Origin: Anaerolineales bacterium
GTDB lineage: Bacteria > Chloroflexota > Anaerolineae > Anaerolineales > Villigracilaceae
DNA: 8,200 nucleotides
Assembly: GCA_025966435.1 (NCBI GenBank)
Contig: JAICRQ010000136.1
Span: 1-8,200, forward strand
Direction of reading: 5' to 3'
Positions 1 through 7,173 of this stretch are shown here, one piece after another. Numbering within the stretch: position 1 is the stretch's first letter; each line of letters begins with the position of its first letter. A program made the translations under genes and the position numbers. The notes beneath the pieces are model-generated. The model had not been told where the DNA came from. It did not search any database and was given only the letters and a program-made list of their open reading frames with translations.

Positions 1-2663
1 ACTACCTCCCGCAAAAAGTCTTGATTCTGGTCGATGACCTTTCGATTGTGGAAAGCATGGTTGCTGAAGTAGAAGAGCAAGCCGTCAAGTTCAGGCAGGA
101 TAGCGTTGCCGAGGGGATTCTCCCTCCCGATTTCCCGCTTCCCTACGTCACATGGCCCGAATTGCTGGATAACCTTCATAACCGCATTTTCGTGGAGCTA
201 GGGCATTCTACAGCAGCAGACGTTGCCGACATGGACGAGCTCCTCTCCACCTGTTTCACCCACGACGAACGGTTCGGCGGACGCCTCAAGCCTTTTATCG
301 AGCATCTACATTCGCTTGTGGAAAGAGGTGAGCAGACGATCATCATCTCTCGCCAGGCCTCACGCCTTCAGGAGCTCTGGCTCGAATCCAGCGAGAACGA
401 GTCTGAAACAGAAAATCCACAGTTCATTGAAGCCTCTGTCTCGGAAGGGTTTGTCCTTCAGTGCGATCCCATCCTTCATCTGATCTCTGATTCGGAGGTC
501 TTCGGTTGGGAGCGCCCGCAGCCGCGCACTCGCCAGCGACCCGTTGCCGAGACACCCGAGTCGGTCTATGCGGATCTGCAAGTCGGTGATTATATTGTTC
601 ATATCGATCATGGTGTTGGTCGTTTTGGAGGCCTGGTTCAGCGTGAACTGGACGGTCACACGCGCGAATTTCTCGCCGTCGAGTATGAGGGCGGCGGGCA
701 GTTGTATGTGCCTGTCCATCAGGCAGACCGGCTCACCCGCTATATTGGGGCAGAAGGTGCGGTGCCCGCGCTCGATCGACTGGGCGGGCAGGAGTGGCAC
801 GAGAAGAAAGGGCGCGTCAAACAGGCGGTCCTGCAGGTCGCGCAGGAGATGCTGGATCTGTATGCGCGCCGTAATGTCGTTAAAGGCTATGCTTTCAAGG
901 AAGACACGACCTGGCAAAAGGAGTTGGAAGATTCCTTCCCCTATGTAGAAACGGAGGATCAGAAGCGCGCGCTGGCAGATATTAAACGGGACATGGAGTC
1001 GACGCGCCCGATGGACCGTTTGCTGTGTGGTGACGTCGGATATGGCAAGACCGAGGTCGCGTTGCGCGCCGCGTTCAAAGCAGTGATGGACGGCAAACAG
1101 GTGGCGATTCTCGTGCCGACCACCGTGCTGGCGCAGCAACATTACGATACCTTTCTGCAGCGCCTGGCGGCATTCCCAGTAGAGGTGGAAATGCTTTCGC
1201 GCTTCCGCACCCCCAGAGAGCAAACATCCATATTACACAAGCTCTCCATCGGTGAAATCGATATCGTGATCGGCACACATCGCCTCATCTCCTCCGATGT
1301 GCAGTTCAAAGACCTGGGGCTGGTGATCATCGATGAAGAGCAACGCTTCGGCGTGACCCATAAGGAGCATCTCAAAAAATTGCGAACCGAAGTGGACGTG
1401 CTGACTCTGACAGCTACACCGATTCCCCGTACGCTATACATGGCACTGACCGGCGTGCGCGATATCTCCAACCTGAACACGCCGCCTGAGGAGCGCCTGC
1501 CGATCGTCACACACGTCGGACCGTATTCCCCGAAGCTGGTACGCCAGGCGATCCTGCGCGAGCTGGAGCGCGGCGGGCAGACTTTTTTTGTACACAACCG
1601 CGTCCACACGATCGACGCAATGAAGATGCATCTCAACCAGCTTGTTCCCGAAGCACGCGTAGACATCGGTCACGGGCAGATGCCTGAGCAGGAACTCGCC
1701 GCGGTGATGCACCGCTTCAATGCGGGGGAAATCGATGTCCTGCTCTCGACGACGATCATCGAATCGGGGCTGGATATCCCCAACGCGAACACCCTCATCG
1801 TGGATCGCGCCGACACGTTCGGTCTGGCACAGCTCTATCAATTACGCGGACGCGTCGGGCGCGGCGCGGCGCGGGCATACTCTTATTTCTTCCGCCATAA
1901 CAAGCTCACCCCCACACAGGAGGGACAGCAGCGCCTCGAAGTGATCGCTGAGAACACGCAGCTTGGCGCGGGCTACTCGATTGCCATGCGAGACTTGGAG
2001 ATACGCGGTGCAGGGGAACTCCTGGGCACGCGCCAGTCAGGGCATATCCAGGCTGTAGGCTTCCATCTGTACACACGACTGCTGGCAGACGCAGTGCGGC
2101 AAATTAGAAGGCTCGAAACGTCCAGGGCGAATGGCAAGGAGAAGGAGAAAGCAGAGAGTGGAAAGCTCGCTCTACCGCTTACGAATTTCCAACAGCCGGT
2201 TAGTATGCCGGTCAACGTAGATTTGCCGCTGGCAGTGGGCATCCCTGCCGATTACATTACCGATCAGGATCTGCGCCTGCGTCTCTATCGTCGCATTGCA
2301 GACTTGCGCGATGAGAGGGAGATCGACGCGCTGGCTTCTGAATTTCAGGATCGTTTCGGCGAACTGCCTGAAATGGTAGAAAACCTTTTTTACCAAATGC
2401 GAGTCAAACTGCGCGCAGAGCAGGCAGGTCTGTCAGCTATCAACTGGGAGAGCGGACAAATCGTCTTACGCTATCCACCCGTCAGCGAAGATACGCGAAG
2501 CATGCCGCACAGCAGCAGTGTGGATAAGGATGGGGGGAGGCGGTTGCCAGACCTGGGTCCCGGCATACGCGGGGGGAGAAACGCCTACTGGTGTTCGTTC
2601 GGGAAGGATGAAGATTGGCAGGAAAAATTATTAGATGTATTGGAACGAATAGAGAAGTTATAA
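1..2663 (+). CDS. mfd: Transcription-repair coupling factor Mfd, N-terminus cut by window edge
   Basis: Mfd is a DNA translocase that pushes stalled RNA polymerase off damaged template and recruits UvrA for nucleotide excision repair in the cytoplasm. The reading frame is open to the left edge (first whole codon at base 3), so the TTG at 21 is not taken as the start. Roughly 250-300 N-terminal residues, most of the UvrB-like module, are missing by comparison with the usual family length of about 1150. Counting residues from base 21: end of the UvrB-like part and the degenerate D3 domain up to about 165; CarD-like RNA polymerase-interacting domain at about 184-275 (VGDYIVHIDHG); Walker A GDVGYGKT at 337-344; DEEQ box at 438-441; TATP motif at 464-467; QLRGRVGR motif VI at 607-614; RecG/Mfd-type TRG segment at about 630-674; C-terminal TRCF domain at about 740-850. 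All visible helicase motifs are intact, so the protein should be active. It ends in TAA, which is embedded in a terminator hairpin. Confidence 0.97.
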   Translation, partial: YLPQKVLILVDDLSIVESMVAEVEEQAVKFRQDSVAEGILPPDFPLPYVTWPELLDNLHNRIFVELGHSTAADVADMDELLSTCFTHDERFGGRLKPFIEHLHSLVERGEQTIIISRQASRLQELWLESSENESETENPQFIEASVSEGFVLQCDPILHLISDSEVFGWERPQPRTRQRPVAETPESVYADLQVGDYIVHIDHGVGRFGGLVQRELDGHTREFLAVEYEGGGQLYVPVHQADRLTRYIGAEGAVPALDRLGGQEWHEKKGRVKQAVLQVAQEMLDLYARRNVVKGYAFKEDTTWQKELEDSFPYVETEDQKRALADIKRDMESTRPMDRLLCGDVGYGKTEVALRAAFKAVMDGKQVAILVPTTVLAQQHYDTFLQRLAAFPVEVEMLSRFRTPREQTSILHKLSIGEIDIVIGTHRLISSDVQFKDLGLVIIDEEQRFGVTHKEHLKKLRTEVDVLTLTATPIPRTLYMALTGVRDISNLNTPPEERLPIVTHVGPYSPKLVRQAILRELERGGQTFFVHNRVHTIDAMKMHLNQLVPEARVDIGHGQMPEQELAAVMHRFNAGEIDVLLSTTIIESGLDIPNANTLIVDRADTFGLAQLYQLRGRVGRGAARAYSYFFRHNKLTPTQEGQQRLEVIAENTQLGAGYSIAMRDLEIRGAGELLGTRQSGHIQAVGFHLYTRLLADAVRQIRRLETSRANGKEKEKAESGKLALPLTNFQQPVSMPVNVDLPLAVGIPADYITDQDLRLRLYRRIADLRDEREIDALASEFQDRFGELPEMVENLFYQMRVKLRAEQAGLSAINWESGQIVLRYPPVSEDTRSMPHSSSVDKDGGRRLPDLGPGIRGGRNAYWCSFGKDEDWQEKLLDVLERIEKL

Positions 2664-2700
2664 ACATAACGGGTTCCACGTAGTGGAACCCGTTATGTTT
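2662..2700. terminator. Long perfect hairpin between convergent mfd and GH43 genes
   Basis: An 18-bp perfect inverted repeat has its left arm AAACATAACGGGTTCCAC at 2662-2679, a 3-nt loop (GTA), and its right arm at 2683-2700. It lies between two genes that converge. On the plus strand it is followed by a T-rich but interrupted run (ATTATTT), and on the minus strand by ATAACTTC. It is therefore best read as a bidirectional intrinsic terminator, although neither side has a clean run of Ts. The left arm starts inside the mfd stop codon. Confidence 0.8.
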
Positions 2701-2726
2701 ATTATTTGAGGCTTATCTCGATCTCA

Positions 2727-4565
2727 TTACCTCAACTTATACACCCGAACATAGTCAAATTCAGCAACAAAGCCTGAGCCGCCCATGGACACCAATCCAA
2801 TAGACGCGTCAGAACCAAGCTCGTGAGTCCACGTGCCGCCGCGCACCCAGTTGACACCATCTAAGCTAGTGTAGGCAGTGTAGTGTTCTTCACCTGCGTG
2901 AGTTTGTTTCACAATGCGCAGATATACCCAATCTCCGGGCGGACCGACTACAGTGTTACCATAGCGCGGATACCCGTCCGGCACAGGGAATTCTTCCTTT
3001 GCAAATTCAGTCTGGCGTGTCTCCCAGATCGAGACTTCTACCAGCTTAATATAGTTGTCATCATCTGCATAAATCACCAAACCGGCTTGTACATAATTGA
3101 AACAACAGCCCTCCGCCGGCAGGTTCAGTCTCAGGCGCGTTTCGACAACATAGTTCCCATTCGGCGCAGACTCGAGGAGAACCGAGGCGTTATTGCTGTC
3201 CACATGCAAATCGTATGGCTGGGTATCGAAGTTAAACGAATCTCCGTCAACCGAGTACGTGCCAGCCGCGGGTTCACGAACCCAACTCCATTGTCCGCCC
3301 AATGCCCCATTGAATTCATCGGAGAGTGATGCAATGAGCTTTCCCAATTCATCGGGTTTTGGTGTCATAGGGTGATAGTTTGTCTTTGTGCCAAGCTGAG
3401 CTGCTGGCGCATGCACGGGATTGTCCGACGCCCCGAAGCCGCCGCGTACCGTCGGCCAGCCGTTGATCCAATCGATCGGGTCCAGTAAAACTGGTCGCTT
3501 GGTAAAGCCGACTGCGCCTTCAAAATAAGGATCGTTTTGATCGACAGCATGATAGACCGTCCACCATTGACCGTCAAAATCTTGGAAGACGGCGTTGTGT
3601 CCGAGTCCCACCCAGCGATTGCCGTTCATGGTGAGGAAGGGTGTCCCGCCCACGCGTCCTGACAAGAGTGAAACACCTTCACGGTCAACATAGGGGCCAA
3701 GAATATCTTCTGAGCGACCAACAAAGACGCTGTAACCGGTCAACGGGCCGTTACAGCAATTCGTCGCAGAGACGAAAAGGTACCAGTAGCCATCGCGATA
3801 AACGAGTTCGGGACCTTCGTAGCGGTTGGGGATGGTGATTTGAACCTGTGTGGAGGCATCGGATTGCAAACCATCGTCACTCAATTCGCGCGCAGCGATC
3901 CCGCCATAGTAGCTGCCGAAGAAGATATATTTTTGTCCGTTATCTTCCACGACCTCGGGATCGAACGTCCAGAAGAAATTGCAGCCAGGTCCGTTGCGCC
4001 GTGGCTCCACAACCACACCTTGATCCTCCCATGGCCCCAGCGGACTCTCACTGGTGGCTACGCCGATAGCACTATCTCCATGGCAACCCGGTTCCCCGCT
4101 GACACTGTCGGCAACATCAGGTACGGTGTAATACAAATAATACTGGCCGTCAAAGAAATCGATTTCAGGCGCCCACATTCCAGATGTCGGGTCGAGCCAA
4201 TCTGGGCGCGTTGTGAAGGCATCCCCCATGTATTCCCAGTTCACTAAATCGGTAGAACGGAGCATAGGAATGAGATGGAAATTGAAGTTGTCCCCAGTCT
4301 TGTCCTCATCATTCAGTGGATCTGTGGTGCAATACATGTACCAATAGCTATCCGTTTCACTATAAATGATGGATGGGTCGGCACAGCTTTCGACCATGCC
4401 ATCGCCGGGAATTTCAACAGGTAAGGGATTTGTATAGGTACCGGCGCTTGTTGCCCCGACTGCGCGTTCCAAATTTGTCAGTGCAGGGCCTGACGCGAAG
4501 ACAGGACTGCTAGAGAGTAGGATGATGGCAAGAATGCCCATCAATTTAATGAGTTTGATTTTCAC
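2727..4565 (-). CDS. Secreted GH43 glycoside hydrolase, probable arabinan endo-1,5-alpha-L-arabinosidase
   Basis: This enzyme probably cleaves alpha-1,5-linked arabinan outside the cell. Residues 1-24 form a signal peptide (KIKLIKL basic start, hydrophobic core, VFA cleavage site). The catalytic five-bladed beta-propeller spans about 44-385. It shows the GH43 triad: general base D63 (CADPSI), pKa-tuning D202 (FDPEVV) and acid E250 (YEGPEL), plus H323 (GLGHNAVF), which corresponds to the metal-binding His of the family. The NCCNG motif at 269-273, FVGRSEDILGPYV after it, and LLDPIDWINGWPTV near 360-373 resemble arabinanases more than xylosidases; substrate is still inference. A C-terminal beta-sandwich at about 413-612 (LSDEFNG start, FDYVRVYKL end) resembles the GH43_C2/concanavalin-like accessory domain and may bind carbohydrate. 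The start is GTG, chosen because AAGGAG lies 8 nt upstream and the signal peptide begins there. It is divergent from the 5'-nucleotidase gene and appears monocistronic. Confidence 0.9.
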   Translation of the reverse strand: MKIKLIKLMGILAIILLSSSPVFASGPALTNLERAVGATSAGTYTNPLPVEIPGDGMVESCADPSIIYSETDSYWYMYCTTDPLNDEDKTGDNFNFHLIPMLRSTDLVNWEYMGDAFTTRPDWLDPTSGMWAPEIDFFDGQYYLYYTVPDVADSVSGEPGCHGDSAIGVATSESPLGPWEDQGVVVEPRRNGPGCNFFWTFDPEVVEDNGQKYIFFGSYYGGIAARELSDDGLQSDASTQVQITIPNRYEGPELVYRDGYWYLFVSATNCCNGPLTGYSVFVGRSEDILGPYVDREGVSLLSGRVGGTPFLTMNGNRWVGLGHNAVFQDFDGQWWTVYHAVDQNDPYFEGAVGFTKRPVLLDPIDWINGWPTVRGGFGASDNPVHAPAAQLGTKTNYHPMTPKPDELGKLIASLSDEFNGALGGQWSWVREPAAGTYSVDGDSFNFDTQPYDLHVDSNNASVLLESAPNGNYVVETRLRLNLPAEGCCFNYVQAGLVIYADDDNYIKLVEVSIWETRQTEFAKEEFPVPDGYPRYGNTVVGPPGDWVYLRIVKQTHAGEEHYTAYTSLDGVNWVRGGTWTHELGSDASIGLVSMGGSGFVAEFDYVRVYKLR

Positions 4566-4573
4566 AGGTTATT

Positions 4574-4579
4574 CTCCTT
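4574..4579 (-). promoter_or_regulatory. Ribosome binding site deciding the GTG start of the GH43 gene
   Basis: The plus strand reads CTCCTT here, so the minus-strand transcript carries AAGGAG with an 8-nt spacer to the GTG at 4565-4563. This supports the GTG as the true start; the next in-frame ATG is at codon 9 and would cut into the signal peptide. Confidence 0.75.
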
Positions 4580-4825
4580 GGCATAAATACTTGCGACCTA
4601 CTATGAGACGCATCAATGCTGGATCGTCTGCGATGTAAAAGCAAAATACATGTGTTTATTTGGGGATTTCTCCTTTCCTAAGAAAAAGGATAAAGACACT
4701 CTATCGCTCATCGTTTTGAATGTCTCAAACTTGGATAAGCGGATTCTACGCCAGCAAATAGAAAAAAGCAATTGAGTCTCTAGAGGTAAAGGTTACATTT
4801 CTCGAAAACGAAAGCTAGCCTCATG

Positions 4826-4831
4826 TATAAT
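4826..4831 (+). promoter_or_regulatory. Candidate -10 box for the 5'-nucleotidase gene
   Basis: This is a perfect TATAAT hexamer in the divergent intergenic region, on the coding strand of the nucleotidase. The position 17 nt upstream (4803-4808, CGAAAA) is not a recognisable -35, so the promoter may need an activator or may use an imperfect -35. It would give a 5' leader of roughly 125 nt. Confidence 0.5.
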
Positions 4832-4950
4832 ACCGCCTACCATATAAAGTATTTGCAAGATTATATATTTCCTTGGAGGAGGTGCGCCGGACAAACGTGT
4901 GGGGCTGGCTTTGCACGAACAATCATCGTTATTGTCTTTGCATAACATAG

Positions 4951-4955
4951 AGGAG
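4951..4955 (+). promoter_or_regulatory. Ribosome binding site of the 5'-nucleotidase gene
   Basis: AGGAG lies 7 nt upstream of the ATG at 4963, an ideal distance. This fixes that ATG as the start, in agreement with the signal peptide that begins there. The preceding bases TAG (4948-4950) would end a possible 17-codon leader ORF. Confidence 0.8.
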
Positions 4956-4962
4956 ATTTACA

Positions 4963-6660
4963 ATGAAGAAGTCTGTGCGTCTGTTTTCACTTGTTGCGCT
5001 ATTAGTTCTGTTGGTGACTGCTGTAGGGTCTGCGGGGGCAAAACCATCGGGAACAGTCAGTGTGCAAATTCTAGCACTCAATGACTTTCATGGTAATTTA
5101 TTGCCACCTTCGGGTTCATCAGGACGTGTAAGTACCGCGACAGGCACTGTTGATGCTGGTGGTGTAGAGTATCTTGCTACGCATATCAGCAATTTACGCG
5201 CCCTCAACCCTAATACCGTTGTCGTATCTGCGGGGGACTTGATCGGGGCCAGTCCATTACTCTCAGCATTGTTCCATGACGAGCCCACTATTGAAGCTTT
5301 TAATGAGATTGGACTGGACTTTAATGCAGTGGGTAATCATGAATTTGATGAGGGTTGGCATGAACTTGTGCGCATGCAAGAAGGCGGCTGCCATCCTGTG
5401 GATGGTTGTTTAGATGGGGATGATTTTGCCGGCGCGAATTTCCAATTTCTCGCCGCGAACGTGGTTCGTCAGAATAACGGCAAGACGATCTTCCCTCCCT
5501 ACAAGATTCGTTCCTTTGCGAACGCAAAGATCGCCTTCATTGGGATGACGCTCGAAGGTACGCCGTTGATCGTAACCCCATCGGGCATCTCCGATTTGGA
5601 TTTCTTGGATGAGGCAGATACCGTCAATGCTTTGATCCCTGAACTCAAGAAAAACGGGGTTGAGACCATCGTAGTGTTGATTCATGAAGGAGGGACTCAA
5701 GTGCCTTCGAGCTCCCCAATAAATAGCTGCACAGGGATTTCTGGTCCGATTGTTGACATCGTTAATCGCTTCGATGATGAAGTGGATGTTGTTATCAGTG
5801 GACATACGCACCTGCCTTACAACTGTGTCATTGATAACAAGATTGTCACCAGCGCATTCTCCTTCGGACGTTTGGTGACCAAGGTTGATCTCACAATTGA
5901 TCGCACTACGGGTGAAGTAGTTACTATGTCAGCGGAGAACAAGATTGTGACGCGCGATGTTCCAAAAGCGAGCCCATTGACCGCATTAATCGCAAAATAC
6001 AATGCGATTGCTGCACCGCTCGCGAACCGTGTGATCGGCTCCATTACTGCGGATATTACCCGCACGAATACCGCGGCGGGCGAATCTGCACTTGGCGATG
6101 TAATTGCCGATGGTCAGTTGGAAGCTACGAATGACCCAGGCTTTGGCGATGCAGTTGTCGCTTTCATGAACCCGGGTGGTATCCGTGCTGACCTCACGTA
6201 TGCAGGTAGTTCTGCAGGTGAAGGCGATGGTAATGTGACCTATGGTGAAATGTTCACGGTCCAGCCCTTTGGCAACAGCATGGTGACTATGACACTGACC
6301 GGTGCACAGATAGAGACGATGCTTGAACAACAGTTCCCCGGTTGTATTGCTGGCGTTACATCCACACGCATTTTGCAGGTTTCTGCAGGCTTCACATATA
6401 CATGGCAAGCTTCAGGCGGCGCCTGTGACAAGATTAATCCAGCCACAATCATGCTCAACGGTGTGGTGATTGATCCTTCAGCTTCCTACCGCGTAACAGT
6501 TAATTCCTTCCTGGCAGATGGCGGCGATAGCTTCCCGATCCTCACCCAGGGTACAGATCGCCTTGGTGGTGAAGTAGATACTGACGCATTCGAGAAATAC
6601 TTTGCTGCTCATTCACCTGTTGCTCCCGGTCCGCAGAACCGCATCACTATGATTCCGTAA
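4963..6660 (+). CDS. Secreted bifunctional metallophosphatase/5'-nucleotidase (UshA/NT5E-type)
   Basis: Members of this family hydrolyse nucleotides (5'-NMPs and often nucleotide sugars or other phosphoesters) outside the cytoplasm to release nucleoside and phosphate. Residues 1-26 form a signal peptide with an AGA-type SPase I site. The N-terminal calcineurin-like metallophosphatase domain (about 33-290) keeps the full two-metal set: D41 and H43 (NDFHG), D92 (AGDL), N125-H126 (GNHEFD), H241 (HEGG), and H281/H283 (GHTH). The C-terminal 5'-nucleotidase substrate domain (about 350-550) has NPGGIR (403-408), QPFGN (434-438) and NSFLADGGDSF (514-524), which carry the expected ring-stacking aromatics and phosphate/base contacts. 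The length of 565 aa is normal for the family and no cell-wall sorting signal or C-terminal anchor is visible, so it is probably free in the periplasm or medium. It is transcribed alone, divergent from GH43, and followed by a strong terminator. The exact substrate is not decided by sequence. Confidence 0.95.
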   Translation: MKKSVRLFSLVALLVLLVTAVGSAGAKPSGTVSVQILALNDFHGNLLPPSGSSGRVSTATGTVDAGGVEYLATHISNLRALNPNTVVVSAGDLIGASPLLSALFHDEPTIEAFNEIGLDFNAVGNHEFDEGWHELVRMQEGGCHPVDGCLDGDDFAGANFQFLAANVVRQNNGKTIFPPYKIRSFANAKIAFIGMTLEGTPLIVTPSGISDLDFLDEADTVNALIPELKKNGVETIVVLIHEGGTQVPSSSPINSCTGISGPIVDIVNRFDDEVDVVISGHTHLPYNCVIDNKIVTSAFSFGRLVTKVDLTIDRTTGEVVTMSAENKIVTRDVPKASPLTALIAKYNAIAAPLANRVIGSITADITRTNTAAGESALGDVIADGQLEATNDPGFGDAVVAFMNPGGIRADLTYAGSSAGEGDGNVTYGEMFTVQPFGNSMVTMTLTGAQIETMLEQQFPGCIAGVTSTRILQVSAGFTYTWQASGGACDKINPATIMLNGVVIDPSASYRVTVNSFLADGGDSFPILTQGTDRLGGEVDTDAFEKYFAAHSPVAPGPQNRITMIP

Positions 6661-6680
6661 TTCAGCAGGTACAACGTAAT

Positions 6681-6720
6681 AAAAACACAGGGCTGGGATC
6701 AGCCCTGTGTTTTTGATTTT
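6681..6720 (+). terminator. Intrinsic terminator of the 5'-nucleotidase gene
   Basis: The inverted repeat 6681-6695 / 6700-6714 forms a 15-bp perfect stem (core ACACAGGGCTG) with a 4-nt GGAT loop. It is followed by GATTTTT, and the stem itself ends in TTTTT. It begins 20 nt after the nucleotidase stop. The A-run on the other side also makes it able to act in the reverse direction. Confidence 0.9.
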
Positions 6721-6743
6721 TACGAATCATAGGATCAAAATAA

Positions 6744-6773
6744 AAGCGGTCTGTCTTTTTAGACAGACCGCTT
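6744..6773 (-). terminator. Intrinsic terminator of the GlsB/YeaQ-type gene
   Basis: A 13-bp perfect stem AAGCGGTCTGTCT (6744-6756) pairs with 6761-6773 around a TTTT loop. Read on the minus strand, the stem runs into TTATTTTG, a good U-tract. That is the direction of the gene ending at 6804, 30 bp away. On the plus strand it is followed by CCAGC, so it is assigned to the minus strand. Confidence 0.85.
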
Positions 6774-6803
6774 CCAGCTTACGTGCTGGTGTGGGATTTT
6801 GTT

Positions 6804-7067
6804 TTAAAGAGGGGAACGTCCCGGCAAGGCGCGGACAAGCGCTATGGCTACGACAGCACCTAAAAATGCGACCACGATGCTGCCGACGTTGATGCCGTTG
6901 ACGGCGTTGGGCACACCGAACAGCTCTCCAGCCAGGAATCCACCGACGATAGCGCCGATAATCCCCACAACAATATCAGTCACGGCATTGCCACGGCCCT
7001 TTCTCATCATCTGGTTGGCAAGCCAGCCAGCGATGAGACCCACAATCAACCAAGATAAAAGACCCAT
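6804..7067 (-). CDS. GlsB/YeaQ/YmgE family small membrane protein (transglycosylase-associated family)
   Basis: This is an 87-residue integral membrane protein of the family often called GlsB/YeaQ/YmgE or transglycosylase-associated protein. The family is linked to general stress in some bacteria, but its biochemical function is unknown. Three hydrophobic segments are visible at about 3-20, 29-51 and 60-80, rich in Gly spaced as in glycine-zipper helices (IVGLIAGWLAN; IVVGIIGAIVGGFLAG). A basic loop MRKGRGN (21-27) follows the first helix. Length and layout are typical. The ATG is supported by AAGGAG at 7081-7076 with an 8-nt spacer. It lies 106 bp downstream of the methyltransferase on the same strand. 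That gap is long enough for its own promoter, so co-transcription is uncertain. It has its own terminator. Confidence 0.9.
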   Translation of the reverse strand: MGLLSWLIVGLIAGWLANQMMRKGRGNAVTDIVVGIIGAIVGGFLAGELFGVPNAVNGINVGSIVVAFLGAVVAIALVRALPGRSPL

Positions 7068-7075
7068 TTTGCATT

Positions 7076-7081
7076 CTCCTT
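7076..7081 (-). promoter_or_regulatory. Ribosome binding site of the GlsB/YeaQ-type gene
   Basis: The plus strand reads CTCCTT, giving AAGGAG on the minus-strand transcript 8 nt ahead of the ATG at 7067. Motif and spacing match the GH43 gene in this window. Confidence 0.75.
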
Positions 7082-7133
7082 TCGTTACCGAGCAGGGAAA
7101 AAGTGCTCAGCTTTCTTACAGAATTAACGTATG

Positions 7134-7146
7134 CACAGGTCCTGTG
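7134..7146. repeat. 13-bp palindrome in the gap between methyltransferase and GlsB/YeaQ genes
   Basis: CACAGG at 7134-7139 and CCTGTG at 7141-7146 form a perfect dyad around a single T. With a 1-nt centre it cannot make a normal RNA hairpin without opening pairs, so a protein-binding operator is the more natural reading. It lies 67-79 bp ahead of the GlsB/YeaQ start and 28 bp after the methyltransferase stop. No regulator is suggested by the sequence alone, and chance cannot be excluded. Confidence 0.4.
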
Positions 7147-7173
7147 TTACGCCTTGTGATGCGTATAGTCTTC

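Larger units (their letters stand above)
4566..4962. promoter_or_regulatory. Divergent intergenic region between GH43 and 5'-nucleotidase genes
   Basis: This 397-bp AT-rich region must hold promoters in both directions. Toward the nucleotidase there is a TATAAT -10 box at 4826-4831. Toward GH43 the best guess is TTGAGA (minus strand, 4728-4723) with a 17-nt spacer to GATAGA (4705-4700), where only the -35 is good. A small dyad ATGTA (4633-4637), 9 nt, TACAT (4647-4651) could be an operator but is short enough to be chance. A weak 6-bp stem TCCTTT/AAAGGA surrounds about 4680. A second minus-strand AAGGAG at 4675-4670 has no start codon at usable distance. No gene was found in this stretch. Confidence 0.55.

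Noticed and set aside
21..23. TTG as the start codon of mfd.
   Set aside because: The frame stays open to the window edge, the encoded residues before it continue Mfd-like sequence, and the N-terminal domains are missing, so the true start is upstream.
269..271. Vicinal Cys pair at residues 270-271 of the GH43 protein (coordinates here are residues) as a novel feature.
   Set aside because: A similar CC segment is, to my recollection, common in GH43 arabinanases, so it supports the family call and is not new.
360..1223. A long minus-strand open frame of 287 codons inside mfd.
   Set aside because: It lies antisense to a clearly conserved Mfd coding region, has no recognisable domain, and is a by-product of the codon composition of the real gene.
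4649..4676. Minus-strand AAGGAG (4675-4670) followed by ATG at 4651 opening a 12-codon frame in the GH43 upstream region.
   Set aside because: The spacer is about 18 nt, far too long, the peptide is very short, and AAGGAG-like words are expected in this purine-rich stretch.
4919..4935. Short dyad ACAAT/ATTGT in the nucleotidase leader.
   Set aside because: Only 5 bp of AT-rich pairing; expected by chance in this region.
6681..6773. The two adjacent hairpins as a repeat array or small RNA.
   Set aside because: Their sequences are unrelated to each other and each has a T-run on the side expected for the nearest gene, so two ordinary convergent terminators explain them.
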